Below, in pieces: positions 56,585 to 64,000 of a DNA stretch of 64,000 nucleotides (positions are counted from its first letter, which is position 1; the number at the start of each line of letters is the position of its first letter). The position numbers and the translations under genes are program-made. Source of the DNA: an uncultured Acidobacteriota bacterium. Lineage in GTDB: Bacteria > Acidobacteriota > Terriglobia > Bryobacterales > Bryobacteraceae. The stretch is from positions 225,777 through 289,776 of the forward strand of contig CADEFT010000001.1 of the NCBI GenBank assembly GCA_902826685.1, written 5' to 3'. The notes under the pieces are model-generated. The model saw nothing but the letters and a program-made list of their open reading frames with translations. It searched no databases and was not told the origin of the DNA.

Positions 56585-59500
56585 CTACCATCGGAACTTG
56601 AGCGCGAACTGGAATTGCCGCGGATCGAATGCGGACATGAAGGAAAGCGGGTCTTCCACTTCGCCGCGAACGCCGGTGAGCGGACGCGGCAGATCGTCCA
56701 CCGTCACGGCGTCCACCGTGTTGTTCAACCGTTTGAAATTGGTGCGGTTGAGAAGGTTGAACCCTTCGGCGATGGCTTCGAGGCGAAGGCGTTCGGTGAG
56801 CGCGAACACGCGGCTGACGCGAAGATCGGCGCTGAAGTAGCTGGGGCCCTTGCCGATGTTCCGGCCCGCGCCGATGGGACGGCGCGAATTGAAATCCTGC
56901 CCCACGACGACGTTGAAGGGACGGCCGCTGTTGGCGATGACGATGGGCGCGATGACGATCTTGCGGAAGTCGATCACGGCGCTACCGACGACGCGGTGGC
57001 GTTGATCGAAGGTGGAAAGGCCGCGATCGGCGCGTGCGTTAAGCGAGTCGTTCGGAAGGAAGTTCACGTCGGTCGATTCGTCGATCGACTTGCTGAAGGT
57101 GTAGTGCGCGTTGAGGGTAAGGCGGCGATAGCGGCGCGACGCCTGCACGAAGAGCGCGTGGTAGAAGGAGTTGGCGGCGCTTTCGTAAATCAGCCGCTGG
57201 CCGAGCAGCGGATCGGCGCTGGTGAGTTCCGCCACACCGAGCGGGCCAGGAGCGCCATAGGCGGAATTGAGATTCCGCAGCCGGGGCAGGTGAGCGCCGC
57301 GGTTGAAGTTGTAGGAAACCGAGAGGGCGGTGGCGCCGAGGGCACGCTCGACTTCCACACTCGCCTGCTGCGCGTATCCGTTCCGGAAGCCGACGGGATC
57401 GCGGAACATCACGAGGAAGGGCAGCCTGTTGCCGGGCGTAAGGCCCCAGGGCGCGAGGTCCGATTCCTCGATCATGCGCCGTCCCAGGACGCCGCGCTGG
57501 CTCAGCACCTGGTAGATCTCAGCCGATGTGATGGGCCCGCCGCTCAGCGGACTGCGCGATCCGGGCAGACCGGAAAGCGGCACGACCAACTGCCGGGCGG
57601 TGCGTTCCGATTCAAGCTCGGTGGCGGCGGCGAGCTGCGTTTGATGCCGCAGATAGAACAGGCCATAGCCCGCTCGTAGAACGGTTTTCTGGTCGCCGGT
57701 GAGAGACCAGGCCAGTCCAACACGTGGCGAGATGTTATTGGCGTCGGTGCCCAGCGTGGAGGGCGGAGCTTCGAGTTCATAGCGGACACCGGCGTTCAGC
57801 GTGAAGCGCGGCGTGATTCGAATCACGTCGTTGAGGAAAAAATTGTAGCGCTGGAACCATCCGCTCCAGCGGCCCGTGCCGAAGTTCTGGGCGTAGAAGG
57901 CGGGCGCTCCGACGTTGAACGATTGGATGGCGGTCAGCGGAATATCGAGATTGTTGACCAGGCCGCGGCGCTGCGCGGCGAACAGCGCGGCGAGATTGGC
58001 ATAGGCGTTGGGGTCGCCGGTAACGAGGTTGTAGAACGCCCCGAGCGGCAGCACTTCGCTGAAGAGAAACCTTCCGCCCGAGTTGGTGCGCAGGATGAGG
58101 CCGGACCGGACTGGATTGATATCGGTGCCAAAGCGAAGGCTATGCTTGCCGGACATGAGAAAGAAGTTTTGCTGCAACTGGCCGTGCCATTCGCCGGCGA
58201 GCGACGGCAGGAGCCAATCTTTGCCGAAGAGTCCGAAGCCCAGGATGTCGAGTGAAGGACCGGTCTGATCGCGGTTGGCGGCATTGAAGCGGACGCGGTT
58301 GAGCGACAGACGGGATTCGCTGACCAGGCTCGGTGAGAGCACATAGGTGTCGTTCAGCATCAGAGTCTGGTCGCTGAAGCTCGAAACCACGCCGCGGTTG
58401 CCCGCCTGAAAGCCTTCGACGTTGGAGTTCTGGCTGTCTCCGGTGGACACGTTGAAGCGGAGGAAGAAGTTGTTGTTGTCGGAGAAGCGATGATCGAGCC
58501 GCAGCGAACCTTGATGGTTCGATTCACCGAACGGGAACAGGCCGCGGTTGGCGTCGAACAGGGCGATTGTGGCCGGGAAGTTAGTGGTGAGAAGTAACTG
58601 CTCGGTAAGCGCCCCGAGGCGGCGCAGTCCGGGGTCCGGAGCGGCATTCAAAAAAACGGCTACCTCTTCCTGCGTGCGGCGCAGACGGTAGAAGGGACCG
58701 CGGTCGCGGCCGAGCGGCACGAACGCGCTTTCCTGGCGGCCCAGACGTTCATAGGAGAGGAAGAAGAACGTCCGGTCCTTGCGAATGGGGCCGCCCGCGG
58801 TGGCTCCGGCCTGGGTGCGGGTATAGGCGCCCTTGGACGGATAAAAATAATTGCGCGCCTGTACGCTGCGATGGCGTAAAAAGCCGAACAAATCGCCATG
58901 AAACGCATTGCCGCCGGTCTTGGAGACGATGTTGACGATGCCGCCTACTCCGCCTCCGAACTCGGCGGAATAGTTGGAGCGGTCGACGTGGAATTCGGCC
59001 ACGGCTTCCTGGCTGATGGAGGGACGGACGCCGCCGGTGTTCAGGTAGTTCTCGCCCCCGTCGAGCCAGAAGACGTTGCCGCGCCCGTTGTTGCCTCCGA
59101 AGCTCAGGCCGGATTGCGGGGCCTGGGTCAGCGGGGCGTCGGTAATGCCGACATAGTCGTTCACTTCCGCCACACCGGGAGTAAGTGCGGCCAGGCTGAG
59201 GTAATTGCGCCTGTTGACCGGCAAGTCATTGAGCTGGCGCTCGGTGACGAAGTCGACCTGGTGGGTTCGTTCCGCATCGACGACGGGCCGGTAGCGTACG
59301 GCTTCGGCGGGCTGCGCTTCTTCAAGCGTCACCGGCGGCGCGGTGCCGGGAACGGTGACGCGATCGAGCTTCACCTCTTGAAACCCTTCGTTCTGGAATC
59401 GCAGATTGTAGATGCCGGCGGGCAGGGAAAGCGTCCAGGCGCCTTTCTCGTCCGTTCGGGTTTCGACAGAGGCCGCACCGCGCGCGGTGACGCGAACGCC

Positions 59501-59617
59501 GGCCAGCGGATTGCCCGACGATGCGCGAACGAGGCCCGTGAGGCTGCCTTCCTGGGCCGGCAACAGCGCCGCAAACAACGTGATTCCGACAGCGATTGGT
59601 AGCATCATGGGGTTCAC
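56585..59617 (-). CDS. Oar-like TonB-dependent receptor
   Basis: An about 1010-residue outer-membrane receptor. The signal peptide ([17 protein letters not shown]) is followed by a carboxypeptidase-like Ig domain ([33 protein letters not shown]), a plug domain ([20 protein letters not shown] and [16 protein letters not shown]) and a barrel that ends [11 protein letters not shown] 59617 overlaps the stop of the mini-tonB gene as GTGA; ATG 59608 is a possible alternative. It differs from the receptor at 5764-9213 in most loops, so a different ligand is likely. The hybrid kinase follows seven bases downstream. Confidence 0.9.
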   Translation of the reverse strand: MNPMMLPIAVGITLFAALLPAQEGSLTGLVRASSGNPLAGVRVTARGAASVETRTDEKGAWTLSLPAGIYNLRFQNEGFQEVKLDRVTVPGTAPPVTLEEAQPAEAVRYRPVVDAERTHQVDFVTERQLNDLPVNRRNYLSLAALTPGVAEVNDYVGITDAPLTQAPQSGLSFGGNNGRGNVFWLDGGENYLNTGGVRPSISQEAVAEFHVDRSNYSAEFGGGVGGIVNIVSKTGGNAFHGDLFGFLRHRSVQARNYFYPSKGAYTRTQAGATAGGPIRKDRTFFFLSYERLGRQESAFVPLGRDRGPFYRLRRTQEEVAVFLNAAPDPGLRRLGALTEQLLLTTNFPATIALFDANRGLFPFGESNHQGSLRLDHRFSDNNNFFLRFNVSTGDSQNSNVEGFQAGNRGVVSSFSDQTLMLNDTYVLSPSLVSESRLSLNRVRFNAANRDQTGPSLDILGFGLFGKDWLLPSLAGEWHGQLQQNFFLMSGKHSLRFGTDINPVRSGLILRTNSGGRFLFSEVLPLGAFYNLVTGDPNAYANLAALFAAQRRGLVNNLDIPLTAIQSFNVGAPAFYAQNFGTGRWSGWFQRYNFFLNDVIRITPRFTLNAGVRYELEAPPSTLGTDANNISPRVGLAWSLTGDQKTVLRAGYGLFYLRHQTQLAAATELESERTARQLVVPLSGLPGSRSPLSGGPITSAEIYQVLSQRGVLGRRMIEESDLAPWGLTPGNRLPFLVMFRDPVGFRNGYAQQASVEVERALGATALSVSYNFNRGAHLPRLRNLNSAYGAPGPLGVAELTSADPLLGQRLIYESAANSFYHALFVQASRRYRRLTLNAHYTFSKSIDESTDVNFLPNDSLNARADRGLSTFDQRHRVVGSAVIDFRKIVIAPIVIANSGRPFNVVVGQDFNSRRPIGAGRNIGKGPSYFSADLRVSRVFALTERLRLEAIAEGFNLLNRTNFKRLNNTVDAVTVDDLPRPLTGVRGEVEDPLSFMSAFDPRQFQFALKFRW

Positions 59618-59991
59618 ATCTGAAAGCTGAACCGTATCGGCCCAACGGCGCGGGTGGTGTGGCCGCCGGCCTGAAACGGAGTGAACTTCCATCGCTTGAT
59701 GGCCTGAAGGCTCGATCCGACCAGCAGGGTGTTCCCGCGCAGTACGTTCACTTTCTCGACTGCGCCGGCGGTATCGACGTGCACCTCAAGTTCGACATCT
59801 CCGGTGAGACGGATCTGGCGCGCGACCGCCGGATACTCAGGCTCTACTTTCTGCGTGGCCGCGCCACGAAGATCTTTTTCGGTGACCTTCACGCTCGCGT
59901 CGGACTGTTCCTGCGCCGCGCCGCCGCCGAGAAGCAGCGTTAACGCCAGCGCGAGTATGGCCAGCCGTGTGCGCGGTCGCGTAACGGTCAT
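59614..59991 (-). CDS. Short TonB C-terminal-domain protein
   Basis: A 125-residue protein with an N-terminal hydrophobic segment (LAILALALTLLLGGGAA) that is either a signal peptide or an anchor, then directly a TonB C-terminal domain: VEPEYPAVARQIRLTGDVEL, VHVDTAGAVEKVNVLRG and AIKRWKFTPFQAGG. The Pro-rich spacer that lets classical TonB cross the periplasm is absent, so it cannot act as a normal energy transducer if anchored in the inner membrane. It sits nine bases after the secretin gene and overlaps the receptor gene. A role in joining receptor and secretin at the outer membrane is conceivable. Confidence 0.85.
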   Translation of the reverse strand: MTVTRPRTRLAILALALTLLLGGGAAQEQSDASVKVTEKDLRGAATQKVEPEYPAVARQIRLTGDVELEVHVDTAGAVEKVNVLRGNTLLVGSSLQAIKRWKFTPFQAGGHTTRAVGPIRFSFQM

Positions 59992-60000
59992 GCGGTCACC

Positions 60001-62622
60001 TTAGGCGCCGCCGCCTGGAGTGATCGTGATCTCCGCCTGTTCGGGTCGTACCATCAACGGGGCATTCTGAGAGCCCATCATATTCGATTCGACAATGATG
60101 ACAGACGTCGGCCCGGGTGCGATGGCTTCGAATACGAGCACGGCGGCCGCGCCCGAAAGAGGAGAAGCGGAAGCCGGGCCCATCGGCGTAGGCGGAGGCG
60201 CGAGCTTCAGGATCAGGCGTCCGTCTTCGATGCGGGCACCGGGCGGCGCGGTGATGCCGCGGTCCGCCAGCAGACGGCCGGGTGTAGTGCCGGTGAGGCG
60301 GAGCATACGAGGATCGAACTGCACGGTAAGGGTGCCCTGCGAAAGATCGGTGATGCCGGAGAGCGACACTTCCACCGAGACGGTGGATTTCACGACCGCC
60401 TGTTGACGGTCTGGCGTGAAGTAGAGCCGGGCCGGTTGCGGGGGCGCTCCAGGCTGGCCGGGCTGCGGCATTCCCGGCTGACCGATGGGTGACGGAATTC
60501 CCGGCATGCCGGGCTGACCGAAGCCAGGCTGCTGGGGCATTCCAGGCTGACCGAAGCCGGGTTGTCCCATTTGAGGCATACCGGGCTGGGGCATGCCAGG
60601 CATGCCGGGTTGACCGAAGCCCGGTTGCGCCATTCCAGGCATGCCGGGTTGGCCGAAGCCAGGCTGGCCCATACCGGGCATTCCAGGTTGACCGAAGCCG
60701 GGTTGACCGAAGCCAGGCTGCATGCCGGGCATGCCTCCCATCTGCATCGCGGCCGCGGTGGCCGGACTCTGCTGCACATCGACGATCTCATCGGTGGTCC
60801 TGGAGGCAACCGTGCGGCCTTCCGGGGTCGAGTATCGCAGGCGCACCGTCTGGTCGTTTCCGGAGGGGAGACCCATCAGGTTGACCATGCGGATATCGGG
60901 AGCGCGAATGATATGGGGGACGAGGAGCGTGAGCACCTGCTGTTCCGATTTCACCAGAGTTTCATTGGTGAAGACGCGGCCGAGAACGGGGATCTGAGAC
61001 AGGCCAGGCACTCCGGTGGTGTTGCGCTGGTCCTGTTGCTGCGTGACGATATCCCAGAAATTGACCTCACCCTCTTTTACGCGGACATCGGCCACGCGCT
61101 TGCGCTGCGAGATGACAGGCTGCAGAATGCCGCCCAGGTTCACACGGTCAACGACGGCCGACGTGTCCGACTCGATGTGCAGGCTCACTTCATCGGGCTC
61201 GTGCACCTTTACGACCACGTCGATGTTGAGGCCGACGTCGAAATACTGGAACTGCGTGTTGACCAGCGGCGACGCGCTTCCGAGCGCTCCGGGGCTGAAG
61301 CTGCCGGTTGCATACGGCTGGCGCGATCCGATGCGCAAAGTCGACTTCTGCCCTTCGATGGTGCGGAGCTGCGCTTTGTCGAGCACCTTGGTGCCGCGAG
61401 TTTCAAGCAGCGCCTGCAGCGCCGCGCCGGGCAGCGTCACGTTGTAATCGCCGTGCTCCAGGCGGCGGATCGCGTCGAGCGGCACGCCGGTTCGGCCGCC
61501 CACCTGGGCCGGGTTTAACAGCGCGCGTGGGGCGAATACGGCGTTTCCAAGGCTGCCATCGACAAGGCCGAGGAGTTGGATGCCCAATTGGCGCTGCCAG
61601 CTCTTGGTCACGGCCAGGATGATGACGTCGATGATAATTTCTGCCTTGGGTTTATCGAGATCGCCGACGATCTTTTCGGCGAGGGCGATGCGGTCGGCAT
61701 CGGCGCGCGCGATGATGACGTTTTGTGCCGGGTGGACGAGCAGTTTCTTGATGTCGGTGAGCCGCTGCACGGTGCTGGCGATGTCGTTGACCTCCTGCGC
61801 CACTGGTGCGTTGGTGAGATAGAACGCTTTGGTGACCTGCTCTTCATAGGCGCCGCGGCGCATTTGATCGTCGTTGGTCACGAAGATGGTGTCGGGCGCC
61901 AGCGGCTTCCAGAAAGATTTCGTGACCAATGCGAGGTAGTCGAGGGATTGTTCAAGCGTCGCTCCCTGGAAGTCGAGAATTTGGTTCAGACCGAGGCTAC
62001 GGTTCATGTAGTCGGGGTCGAACAGCACTCGCAGTTTCGCTTCCTTGCATACCGTGAGGAATACGTCGCTGGCCATCTGGTTGTTGACGCGGATGGTGGG
62101 CAGCGGCTTTTGAAGCTTCACGGTCAATTGCGGCACGGAGGCGGCGCTGGAAAACATGGCTTCGTCGGTCTTGTTCTTGCGCGGCAGGGGACGCATCAGC
62201 AGATCGTCGACGTTCGCCGAGGGATTGCGGCGAAGCTCATTGACGAGAGCGCGTGTCCGCTCCAGTTCCTGAGGCGCGACCACGGAAGCGGGATCGAGCG
62301 AACGGGCGCGTTCAAATTCGGCGATAGCTTCCTTGATCTGGCCCTTGTCGCGCAGCACCTGGCCCTCATAGACGTGATACTGGGCGGCGAACGCCCGGAA
62401 CCGGGCGACGGCGAGCTGATAGGAAAGGTCGCTGCGGTCGGTGGCCAGGGCTTGCTCGGCGAGCTTAAGCGCCTCATCCAGATCCTTGGCCGTATCGCGA
62501 AGCTCCGCCTCGCGCGCCTTCGCCAAGAGGGAGTCGCCGTTGCGGGTCCGGGCCGGGGCGGGCCAGGGCAGCAGCGCGGCGGTCAACCAGACAGTGAGAA
62601 AGGTGGTTCGAGTTCGGTTCAT
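60001..62622 (-). CDS. Secretin with TPR N terminus and C-terminal cohesin domain
   Basis: An 873-residue exported protein. Signal peptide ([15 protein letters not shown]), then TPR-like helices (about 30-150), a secretin N0/STN-like domain (about 170-260, [19 protein letters not shown]), an N1 domain (about 270-345), and the secretin pore (about 420-610) with [14 protein letters not shown] and the signature [15 protein letters not shown] Gly-Pro-Met-Gln-rich linker follows (about 630-731), then a cohesin-like domain (about 740-870; [21 protein letters not shown]). No pseudopilin, GspE or GspF gene is in the window. It heads a run with mini-TonB and a TonB-dependent receptor. Confidence 0.88.
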   Translation of the reverse strand: MNRTRTTFLTVWLTAALLPWPAPARTRNGDSLLAKAREAELRDTAKDLDEALKLAEQALATDRSDLSYQLAVARFRAFAAQYHVYEGQVLRDKGQIKEAIAEFERARSLDPASVVAPQELERTRALVNELRRNPSANVDDLLMRPLPRKNKTDEAMFSSAASVPQLTVKLQKPLPTIRVNNQMASDVFLTVCKEAKLRVLFDPDYMNRSLGLNQILDFQGATLEQSLDYLALVTKSFWKPLAPDTIFVTNDDQMRRGAYEEQVTKAFYLTNAPVAQEVNDIASTVQRLTDIKKLLVHPAQNVIIARADADRIALAEKIVGDLDKPKAEIIIDVIILAVTKSWQRQLGIQLLGLVDGSLGNAVFAPRALLNPAQVGGRTGVPLDAIRRLEHGDYNVTLPGAALQALLETRGTKVLDKAQLRTIEGQKSTLRIGSRQPYATGSFSPGALGSASPLVNTQFQYFDVGLNIDVVVKVHEPDEVSLHIESDTSAVVDRVNLGGILQPVISQRKRVADVRVKEGEVNFWDIVTQQQDQRNTTGVPGLSQIPVLGRVFTNETLVKSEQQVLTLLVPHIIRAPDIRMVNLMGLPSGNDQTVRLRYSTPEGRTVASRTTDEIVDVQQSPATAAAMQMGGMPGMQPGFGQPGFGQPGMPGMGQPGFGQPGMPGMAQPGFGQPGMPGMPQPGMPQMGQPGFGQPGMPQQPGFGQPGMPGIPSPIGQPGMPQPGQPGAPPQPARLYFTPDRQQAVVKSTVSVEVSLSGITDLSQGTLTVQFDPRMLRLTGTTPGRLLADRGITAPPGARIEDGRLILKLAPPPTPMGPASASPLSGAAAVLVFEAIAPGPTSVIIVESNMMGSQNAPLMVRPEQAEITITPGGGA
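60430..60735 (-). repeat. Collagen-like Gly-Pro-Met-Gln repeat tract in the secretin
   Basis: About 100 codons repeat variants of [10 protein letters not shown] (for example [17 protein letters not shown]). The DNA has matching short tandem units (gccgggttgaccgaagcc and close variants). Copy number should vary by slippage. The tract links the secretin pore to the cohesin domain and is probably a flexible, exposed spacer. Confidence 0.85.
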
Positions 62623-62728
62623 GGCAGACCGGCAGCGCCTCCACAGGGATAAGGGAGACCGGCGGGAGAAACTGCGCCGCGGTTTGCGGAATATTTTATG
62701 TATATATTAAGGTCTACATGTCCTAAAT

Positions 62729-62759
62729 TTGACGAGGGCGGGAGGGCGTCTGGTATCCT
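62729..62759 (+). promoter_or_regulatory. Probable promoter of tRNA-Met
   Basis: TTGACG (62729-62734) and TATCCT (62754-62759) resemble -35 and -10 boxes, with a 19-base spacer and a TG-like extension before the -10. Transcription would start about ten bases before the tRNA. An AT-rich island at 62690-62715 just upstream may serve the divergent secretin promoter. Confidence 0.45.
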
Positions 62760-62776
62760 GGAGAATAGCGCACTTA

Positions 62777-62853
62777 GCCGGTGTAGCTCAGGTGGTTAGA
62801 GCGGCGGTCTCATAATCCGCAGGTCGTAGGTTCGAGTCCTACCGCCGGCACCA
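62777..62853 (+). tRNA. tRNA-Met, elongator type (anticodon CAT)
   Basis: A 77-base cloverleaf with acceptor GCCGGTG/CGCCGGC (one mispair-tolerant end), D arm GCTC/GAGC, anticodon stem GCGGT/TCCGC around loop CTCATAA (anticodon CAT), T arm GTAGG-TTCGAGT-CCTAC and an encoded CCA. The D arm and first base pair exclude the initiator type. A tRNA-Ile2 whose CAT is modified to lysidine cannot be excluded by eye. Confidence 0.9.
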
Positions 62854-62859
62854 AGCTTT

Positions 62860-63777
62860 CTATTTCCCTTCCACAATCTGTGTGTAGACGCGGTCGAGGT
62901 CTTCCTGCGTAAAGTAGTCGATCTCGATGCGGCCGCGCTGCGGATTTTTCTCCACGATGCGAACACGCGTACCTAAGACGCGTTGCAGTTCTTCAGCAGC
63001 GGCCCGTACATTTGGGTCCTGCCTTGGCTTCTCCTCTTGTTCGCCTTCCCTCGATTCGGTAAGCTTTTGGACGGTTCGCTCCACCTCACGGACGGAAAGA
63101 CCCTGGGCGGCGGCCTTCTCGGCGAGTTGACGCTGGGCTGCCTCGTCAGGGAGTCCGAGAATGGCTCGGGCATGACCCATCGAAATTCGATGCTCGGCTA
63201 CGAGAAGCTGAACGTCCTGAGGCAGACGTAACAGCCGTAGCATGTTGGTTACGGAGGATCGGTCCTTACCCGTGCGCTTAGCGATATCCTCGTGGGTTAA
63301 TCCATGTTCCTGTTGGAGGCGGTCATACGCTTGAGCTACTTCCATGGGATTTAGATCTTCGCGTTGCAGGTTCTCGATGAGGCTGACTTCGAGGAGCCGG
63401 TCATTACCGGTAGTCTGGACGACCACGGGAACATCCGCTAGTCCAGCCAGGCGGGCGGCGCGCCATCGGCGCTCACCGGCGATGAGTTCGTAACGGTCCT
63501 GTTTTCGGCGAACGATCAGAGGCTGGATGATGCCATTCGCCTCGATGGAGTTCGCCAGCTCTCGAAGCCGGTCCGGTTGAAAGACGGTTCGAGGCTGAAG
63601 AGGGTTCGCATCGATCTGGTCGATGGGGAGGCTGGTTGGGGAAGCTTCTCGTGTTTGGACGGGTTCGGGGGCCGGCGCCGGTGCAGCAGCGGCTCCCGAC
63701 GGCGCTGGCCGGGTGGGCAGTAGGGCTGCCAGACCCTTACCGAGCGCTCGTCGCGGATTTTCGAGCGGCTTGTTCAT
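62860..63777 (-). CDS. parB: Chromosome-partitioning protein ParB
   Basis: A 305-residue ParB/Spo0J protein. The start MNKPLENPRRALGKGLAALLP contains the ParA-stimulating basic motif. A Pro/Ala-rich linker precedes the CTPase fold (LPIDQIDANPLQPRTVF, LRELANSIEANGIIQPLIV, ELIAGERRWRAARLAG with the GERR box, SLIENLQREDLNPME), then the helix-turn-helix (LTHEDIAKRTGKDRSSV, RLLRLPQDVQ) and a C-terminal dimerisation region. It binds parS near the replication origin and loads SMC. It overlaps the parA 3' end by 41 bases. No parS palindrome was noticed in the window. Confidence 0.96.
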   Translation of the reverse strand: MNKPLENPRRALGKGLAALLPTRPAPSGAAAAPAPAPEPVQTREASPTSLPIDQIDANPLQPRTVFQPDRLRELANSIEANGIIQPLIVRRKQDRYELIAGERRWRAARLAGLADVPVVVQTTGNDRLLEVSLIENLQREDLNPMEVAQAYDRLQQEHGLTHEDIAKRTGKDRSSVTNMLRLLRLPQDVQLLVAEHRISMGHARAILGLPDEAAQRQLAEKAAAQGLSVREVERTVQKLTESREGEQEEKPRQDPNVRAAAEELQRVLGTRVRIVEKNPQRGRIEIDYFTQEDLDRVYTQIVEGK

Positions 63778-64000
63778 TTGTCAGGATTTCCTTCGCAAGC
63801 TTGATATAGCTTTCCGCTCCTTTAGAGCGTGGATCGTAGAGCAGGATCGGTTTGCCGTGGCTCGGCGCTTCGGCCAGCCTCACACTACGGGGGATGATGG
63901 ATCGAAAGACCTGGTTACCAAAGAATTCCCTGAGGTCACCGGCCACCTGGCGGGTAAGGGTGGTTCGATCATCGTACATAGTAAGGAGAATTCCTTGAAT
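63737..64000 (-). CDS. parA: ParA ATPase, C-terminal part (5' end outside window)
   Basis: The C-terminal part of the chromosome-partitioning Walker ATPase. The visible segment has GILLTMYDDRTTLTRQVA, VFRSIIPRSVRLAEAPSHGKP and AESYIKLAKEIL, all typical of Soj/ParA. The frame stays open to the window edge and the N-terminal Walker motif lies outside. The ATG-looking Met of LLTMYDD is internal. With ParB it segregates origins, so this end of the window may lie near the origin. Confidence 0.94.
   Translation of the reverse strand: MQGILLTMYDDRTTLTRQVAGDLREFFGNQVFRSIIPRSVRLAEAPSHGKPILLYDPRSKGAESYIKLAKEILTNEQAARKSATSAR

Noticed and set aside
62860..64000. parS site within or near parAB
   Set aside because: I looked for a TGTTTCACGTGAAACA-like palindrome and saw none; it may lie outside the window.

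Overview
The window is high-GC bacterial chromosome, most likely from an acidobacterium of the Bryobacterales/Solibacterales (Candidatus Solibacter-like) group. The gene families support this: two very large Oar-type TonB-dependent receptors with a carboxypeptidase-like N-terminal domain, a cytochrome-c/DUF1549/DUF1553 protein, a DUF1080 protein, Gfo/Idh/MocA oxidoreductases with Tat-type leaders, a TIGR02999-like ECF sigma factor and a secretin carrying a cohesin domain. The assignment is inferred from gene content, not from a marker alignment. No insertion sequence, prophage or CRISPR array was seen.

Left part (1-29.7 kb): the end of glyS and ppdK; a VapBC module; an MFS transporter and TonB-dependent receptor; a large subtilase with four tandem C-terminal modules; a YfcE-type phosphodiesterase broken by one extra base; DUF1080 and M28 peptidase genes; a minus-strand run of OCD-like protein, hpt and a membrane-anchored MutS-like ATPase coupled by GTGA overlaps; LuxR- and LytTR-type response regulators; a sugar-nucleotide epimerase, MOSC protein, ECF sigma factor, SulP transporter, small secreted proteins, aldose epimerase, an orphan HicB with a possible decayed hicA, and a divergent PaaK-like adenylate-forming protein.

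Middle part (29.8-46 kb): a LytS/LytTR two-component pair co-transcribed with an MBL-fold protein whose metal motif is degenerate; a plus-strand operon of ABC ATPase, FtsX permease and ferrochelatase; tRNA-Phe; the cytochrome/DUF1549/DUF1553 gene coupled to a dihydroorotate-dehydrogenase-like gene; a tandemly triplicated convergent-gene junction; and an operon proS, class V aminotransferase, OPT transporter.

Right part (46-64 kb): an antitoxin with a truncated VapC, an acyltransferase, and then a minus-strand run of ten tightly packed genes from 62622 down to 47811. In transcription order it encodes secretin-cohesin, mini-TonB, TonB-dependent receptor, hybrid histidine kinase, single receiver, lipoprotein, Gfo/Idh oxidoreductase, amidohydrolase, MFS transporter and a second Gfo/Idh oxidoreductase. 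This layout suggests one sense-import-catabolise unit and is the best candidate for an undescribed system. The window ends with tRNA-Met(CAU), parB and the 3' part of parA.
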